The notes beneath the pieces are model-generated. The model had not been told where the DNA came from. It ran no database searches and saw only the letters and a list, made by a program, of their open reading frames with translations. Source: Bog-473 sp963804055 (GTDB lineage: Bacteria > Actinomycetota > Acidimicrobiia > Acidimicrobiales > RAAP-2). Taken from it: 64,000 nt of DNA. Shown here in pieces: positions 60,597 to 64,000 of the stretch (position 1 is the first letter of the stretch; each line of letters begins with the position of its first letter). Position numbers and translations under genes: made by a program. The DNA lies in assembly GCA_963804055.1 (NCBI GenBank), contig CAWDOU010000013.1, positions 620,001 through 684,000 on the forward strand, read 5' to 3'.

Positions 60597-60941
60597 TCAG
60601 TGGAGGTGGCGCTCCCAGTCCGCCGGGACGCGGCCCTCGGGCCCCGGCGTCGGCTGGCTGAGCGGGTGGTGCTCCGGCGGCGCCAACTCGGGGCCGTCGT
60701 AGTACTGCTGGGTCTCGTAGTCCCAGAACCAGTCCTCGCCCGGCTCGAAGCTCCGGACGATTGTGTGGCCGGGCTCCTCGGCGTGCTTGCTGGCGTGCTG
60801 GCTCGGCGAGCTGTCGCAGCAGCCGATATGGCCACAGGCCGCGCAACGGCGGAGGTGGAACCACCATCCGTCCGTCGCGAGGCACTCGACACACCCGGCA
60901 CCGCTCGGCGGGACGGCCGGGTCGATGGGCTCGTCGGCCAT
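60597..60941 (-). CDS. UBP-type zinc finger domain protein
   Basis: A 114-residue protein formed almost wholly by a ZnF-UBP-like domain: CVECLATDGWWFHLRRCAACG, GCCDSSPSQHASKH and PGHTIVRSFEPGEDWFWDY (Cys/His pairs at about 17, 20, 33, 36, 41, 48, 52 and 58). In eukaryotes such fingers bind the ubiquitin C-terminus; bacteria have no ubiquitin, so another ligand must be bound. It lies 9 bp from the msrA stop on the same strand, tying it to oxidative-damage repair. Confidence 0.85.
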   Translation of the reverse strand: MADEPIDPAVPPSGAGCVECLATDGWWFHLRRCAACGHIGCCDSSPSQHASKHAEEPGHTIVRSFEPGEDWFWDYETQQYYDGPELAPPEHHPLSQPTPGPEGRVPADWERHLH

Positions 60942-60950
60942 GGCGCCGCC

Positions 60951-61472
60951 CTACCCGGCGAGCGCGTCGCTGCGCCGCGGCAGGACCCATCCCGGCCGGG
61001 GGAAGTGGCACGTGTACCCGTTGGGGTAGTGCTCCAGATAGTCCTGGTGCTCGGGCTCCGCCTCCCAGAACGGGCCCGCGGGCACGACCTCGGTCACGAC
61101 CTTGCCGGGCCAGAGCCCGGAGGCCTCCACGTCGGCAATGGTGTCCTCGGCCACGCGGCGTTGCTCGTCGTCGACGTAGAAGATCGCCGAGCGGTAGCTC
61201 AGCCCCACATCGTTGCCCTGGCGGTTCTTGGTCGTCGGGTCGTGGATCTGGAAGAAGAACTCCAGGATCTCCCGGTAGGAGGTCACGGAGGGGTCGAAGA
61301 CGATCTCGATCGCCTCGGCATGGGTCCCGTGGTTGCGGTAGGTGGCGTTGGGCACGTCCCCCCCGGTGTAGCCGACCCGGGTGCTGATCACTCCGGGGCG
61401 CTTGCGAATGAGGTCCTGCATCCCCCAGAAGCACCCGCCGGCCAAGATCGCCTTCTCTGTCGTGGCGCTCAC
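60951..61472 (-). CDS. msrA: Peptide methionine sulfoxide reductase MsrA
   Basis: A 173-residue enzyme with the active-site GGCFWG (nucleophile C14), GYTGG, NHGTHAEAIEIVFDP and FFQIHDPTTKNRQGND. It reduces the S-form of methionine sulfoxide in proteins with thioredoxin. C-terminal resolving Cys is not obvious beyond YTCHFPR. The ATG overlaps the msrB stop by 4 bp (ATGA). Confidence 0.95.
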   Translation of the reverse strand: MSATTEKAILAGGCFWGMQDLIRKRPGVISTRVGYTGGDVPNATYRNHGTHAEAIEIVFDPSVTSYREILEFFFQIHDPTTKNRQGNDVGLSYRSAIFYVDDEQRRVAEDTIADVEASGLWPGKVVTEVVPAGPFWEAEPEHQDYLEHYPNGYTCHFPRPGWVLPRRSDALAG

Positions 61473-61942
61473 TGGGCCACCTCCTCCCTGGTCGCCCCTC
61501 CATCGAAGAGCTTCGTGTACTCACCGTAACCCTCGGCCTCGAGGTCCTCGTAGGGGACGAAGCGCAGCGCAGCCGAGTTGATGCAGTAGCGCAGGCCACC
61601 CTCCTCCGGGGGCCCGTCGTTGAAGACATGGCCCAGGTGGCTGTCGCCGTGGGCAGAACGGACCTCGGTCCTGATCATCCCGTGGGTCATGTCCTGGTGC
61701 TCGACCACGTTGGCCGGCTCCAGGGGAATGGTGAAGCTCGGCCACCCACATCCACTGTCGAACTTCTTGAGGGACGCGAACAGCGGCTCCCCCGACACGA
61801 TGTCGACGTAGATGCCGGCGTCCTTCTTGTCCCAGAACTCGTTGGCGAAGGCCGGCTCGGTGGCGGCCTCCTGGGTGACGGCGTACTCCCTCGGCCCCAG
61901 CTTGGCGATGGCCTCGGGGTCCTTGCGGTAACGGTCGCTCAT
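61469..61942 (-). CDS. msrB: Peptide methionine sulfoxide reductase MsrB
   Basis: A 157-residue enzyme: FDSGCGWPSF, HLGHVFNDGP and the nucleophile in RYCINSAALRF. It reduces the R-form of methionine sulfoxide. The two CxxC zinc pairs found in many MsrB proteins are missing, so it is the zinc-free form. AAGGAG lies 6 bp before ATG 61942 and a small hairpin lies directly above it. Together with msrA it repairs both stereoisomers. Confidence 0.95.
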   Translation of the reverse strand: MSDRYRKDPEAIAKLGPREYAVTQEAATEPAFANEFWDKKDAGIYVDIVSGEPLFASLKKFDSGCGWPSFTIPLEPANVVEHQDMTHGMIRTEVRSAHGDSHLGHVFNDGPPEEGGLRYCINSAALRFVPYEDLEAEGYGEYTKLFDGGATREEVAQ

Positions 61943-62256
61943 CTCAACTCCTTTGCCACCCAGTGGTGGCTCTCCTTGTATCCAACTACTCCAACGCCCC
62001 CCTGTCACCATTGGTTCCCGAATTCGGTCCGGCACCGCATCTTTCCCGGAGCAGACCGGGGCAGAGATGTTCGGCCGGAGGCGAGAGGCTCTGACCTCGC
62101 CTTCGGGGCGCCGGCGCCCGGCCGGACGGCTCCACCGGTCCCGGCGGCCGATTCGTCCTCCGGGACGGCTCGGGTACCCTTCTCCCAGGGGCGGGCGCCG
62201 GCGGGGAACCCATCCGCAGGTGAGCACGAGCAGGACACACGACCTGAAGGGGAGCC
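61943..62256. promoter_or_regulatory. Divergent region between msrB and the hydantoinase B gene
   Basis: A 314-bp non-coding gap. Next to the msrB ribosome site is GCCACC-CAGT-GGTGGC (61955-61970), a 6-bp stem with a 4-nt loop that would sit just upstream of AAGGAG in the msrB mRNA. The rest shows no gene I can support; the upper part carries the promoter of the plus-strand gene, whose AAGGGGAGC site ends the region. Confidence 0.5.
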
Positions 62257-64000
62257 ATGTCGGAGACCACTGAGATCGATCTCGTCACAGCAGAGGTCAT
62301 CAGATCGGCGATGGAGACGGTCTGCTTCGAAATGGCGACCTATGTGTCCCGCACCGCGACGACGCCGATCCTGAACCAGTCGAACGAGCGCAACGCCACC
62401 ATCCTCGACGCCGAGGGCCGGCTGGCCGCACTGTCCGTCGGCATCCCTCAATTCATGCTCTCGAGCACCCTCCCGGTCCGCTTCGCCATCGATTTCTTCG
62501 GCGAGGAGCTGAAGCCGGGCGACGTCATCGTCGCCAACGACCCGTACCACGGCGGCGGCCACCTGCCCGACTTCAACGTCTTCGCCCCGGTCTTCGACGA
62601 CGAGGGCGCACTCCTCCTGGTGGCCTCCATTCAGTGCCACCACGGCGACACGGGGGGTGCAATGCCGGGCGGCTACAACACCATGGCCAAGGACATCTAC
62701 AGCGAGGGCACGCGCTACCCGCTGCTGAAGATCATCGACGGTGGGCACGAGCGCCGGGACGTGATCCTGACCATGCGGGCCAACAACCGGCTGGCGGGCT
62801 TCATCGGTGACCTGCGATCACAGGTGGGCGCCGCCCAGCTGGGTGCCACCCGGCTGCAGGAGCTCGCCACGCACTGGGGTGCGTCGACCGTCCGGGCGGC
62901 CGTCACCCACACCATCGACGACGCGCGCAACCGGTTCTCCGAGGAGATCAGGGGCTGGCCGGACGGGACCTACGAGGCGGACATCTACGTCGACAGCGAC
63001 CCGCAGGGCAATCAGGACCTCCACGTCCATATCGCCGTGACGGTCGACGACGACCGGCTCATCCTCGACTTCGAGGGGTCCGACACGCGACCGTACATTT
63101 CGGGCTGGTCCACCTTCGGCAACACCCGCGGCAACGCCATCGCGCAGCTGGCCAGCCTGGTGGATCCCTCCATCCCGAAGAACGAGGGGTTCTTCGACTG
63201 CGTCGAGCTCCGCGTCCCGCTGGGTTGCTGCCTCAACCCCGTCGAGCCCAAGCCGGTCAGCTCGGGGACACACCACCCGGGAGTTGAGGTCGGTGACGCC
63301 ATTGCAGTTGCCATGGCCCAGATCATCCCGGAGCGTTGTGCGCCACAGACCTACAAGTTCGGCAGCCCCCGACAGATGTGGGGCGACCTCGACCCTCGGA
63401 CGGGCCAGTCCTTCTTCGACCACGGTGGCGAGGTCAGCGCGGGATGGGTCAACGGTGTGGACGGCGTCGACGGTTGGGGCGCCCTCGCGCCGGCCATGGG
63501 CAACCTCATCAAGGCCTCGGCCGAGCTGAACGAACGGCTCTTCCCGCACATCCTCCGGGGCCGCAACTACCTGACCGACTCGGGTGGGCCCGGCAAGTTC
63601 CGGGGCGGTTGCGGGAGCCACTTCGTCAAGGAGGCGCGCACGCCGACCTCCATCAGCCAGTACTGCGTGAACCAGCGCCATCTGCACCCCGGCATCGCCG
63701 GGGGACTTCCCGGGAGCCCTGACATCTGCTTCGTCAGCAAGGGGACCGAGCGCGAGGTCAGGGTCTCCCCCACCGTCACCGCCCACCTGCTCGAGACCGG
63801 CGACCAACTGGTCTACGACTTCGGTGGGGGCGGAGGCTGGGGCGACCCGCTCGAACGGGACGTCGAGGCCGTGCTGGAGGACGTCTGGGACGAGTACGTC
63901 TCGGTGGAGGGCGCGCACCGTGACTACGGCGTGATCATCACCGGCACGCTCGAGGCCATGGACCTCGCCATCGACTACGAGGCGACCAAGCGCCTGCGGG
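62257..64000 (+). CDS. Hydantoinase B/oxoprolinase family protein (partial, runs off the window)
   Basis: ATG 62257 with AAGGGGAG upstream opens a frame that continues past the window end, with 581 codons visible. It begins VTAEVIRSAMETVCFEMATYVSRTATTP and has NDPYHGGGHLPDFNV, TMRANNRLAGFIGDLRSQVGA and a C-terminal SGGPGKFRGGCGS and DFGGGGGWGDPLERD, all marks of HyuB/5-oxoprolinase B subunits. These enzymes work with a HyuA partner in ATP-dependent ring opening of hydantoins, oxoproline or acetophenone-type substrates. The partner gene should lie outside this window. Confidence 0.9.
   Translation, partial: MSETTEIDLVTAEVIRSAMETVCFEMATYVSRTATTPILNQSNERNATILDAEGRLAALSVGIPQFMLSSTLPVRFAIDFFGEELKPGDVIVANDPYHGGGHLPDFNVFAPVFDDEGALLLVASIQCHHGDTGGAMPGGYNTMAKDIYSEGTRYPLLKIIDGGHERRDVILTMRANNRLAGFIGDLRSQVGAAQLGATRLQELATHWGASTVRAAVTHTIDDARNRFSEEIRGWPDGTYEADIYVDSDPQGNQDLHVHIAVTVDDDRLILDFEGSDTRPYISGWSTFGNTRGNAIAQLASLVDPSIPKNEGFFDCVELRVPLGCCLNPVEPKPVSSGTHHPGVEVGDAIAVAMAQIIPERCAPQTYKFGSPRQMWGDLDPRTGQSFFDHGGEVSAGWVNGVDGVDGWGALAPAMGNLIKASAELNERLFPHILRGRNYLTDSGGPGKFRGGCGSHFVKEARTPTSISQYCVNQRHLHPGIAGGLPGSPDICFVSKGTEREVRVSPTVTAHLLETGDQLVYDFGGGGGWGDPLERDVEAVLEDVWDEYVSVEGAHRDYGVIITGTLEAMDLAIDYEATKRLR

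Noticed and set aside
1..64000. tRNA, rRNA, CRISPR arrays, insertion sequences, phage genes
   Set aside because: I looked for cloverleaf-like GTTCGAATC segments, direct repeats with regular spacers, transposase or integrase motifs and terminal inverted repeats and found none I could support.

Overview
The window is a 64 kb stretch of a very GC-rich, gene-dense chromosome, most likely from an actinobacterium and perhaps from the Acidimicrobiia or a related lineage. That placement is inferred from gene content: a WhiG/FliA-type sigma factor, a fused LivH-LivM permease, a WS/DGAT acyltransferase, an MMPL transporter, an actinobacterial-style ValRS, many GTG starts, and 4-bp ATGA/GTGA overlaps between neighbouring genes. 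I see no rRNA, tRNA, CRISPR array, integrase, transposase or other sign of a mobile element. The window reads as ordinary core and accessory chromosome, with one clearly frameshifted gene (glutamate decarboxylase).

Layout. 1-4.3 kb (minus): GGDEF signalling protein, MFS exporter, APH-like kinase and a low-molecular-weight phosphotyrosine phosphatase cut by the window edge. 4.5-8.2 kb: a secreted protein of unknown role, a DoxX-Rieske fusion and an acyl-CoA dehydrogenase with a palindromic operator candidate. 8.4-12.3 kb: cysS and valS diverge from a 20-bp gap that looks like a symmetric bidirectional promoter making two leaderless mRNAs. 12.3-17.2 kb (minus): a complete branched-chain amino acid-type ABC transporter (binding protein, fused permease, two ATPases). 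17.2-22.3 kb: an esterase, then a coupled plus-strand run of WS/DGAT, VOC protein, tsaC and tsaD (t6A tRNA modification). 22.3-24.4 kb (minus): fhs, a probable unannotated 39-codon gene and a small membrane protein. 24.5-27.7 kb: two membrane proteins, one resembling a K+ channel pore, and frameshifted gadB.

27.8-33.8 kb is a regulatory block: a WhiG-like sigma factor, two tandem paralogous OmpR-type response regulators without a kinase, and a large LuxR-type ATPase regulator. 33.8-42.6 kb mixes housekeeping and accessory genes: a GDT1/TMEM165 cation exporter, SDR, VOC, crotonase, a duplicated CAP-like lipoprotein, ArsC-like protein, DUF2834 protein, phytoene-desaturase-like oxidoreductase, and a CsoR-controlled permease carrying a YHS metal-binding tail with a visible CsoR box. 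42.7-46.6 kb holds a three-gene minus-strand cassette (putative ferritin-like di-iron protein, luciferase-like flavin monooxygenase, NAD-dependent epimerase/reductase) with a divergent TetR regulator and palindromic operator. This is the best candidate here for an undescribed oxidative pathway.

46.7-59.5 kb is a transport and drug-efflux island: an MMPL transporter, three MFS pumps, MarR and TetR regulators, an isochorismatase-like protein lacking the nucleophilic cysteine, and adenosine/adenine deaminase. 59.5-62.3 kb is an oxidative-damage repair cluster (msrB-msrA-UBP zinc finger-pirin). The window ends inside a hydantoinase B/oxoprolinase gene.
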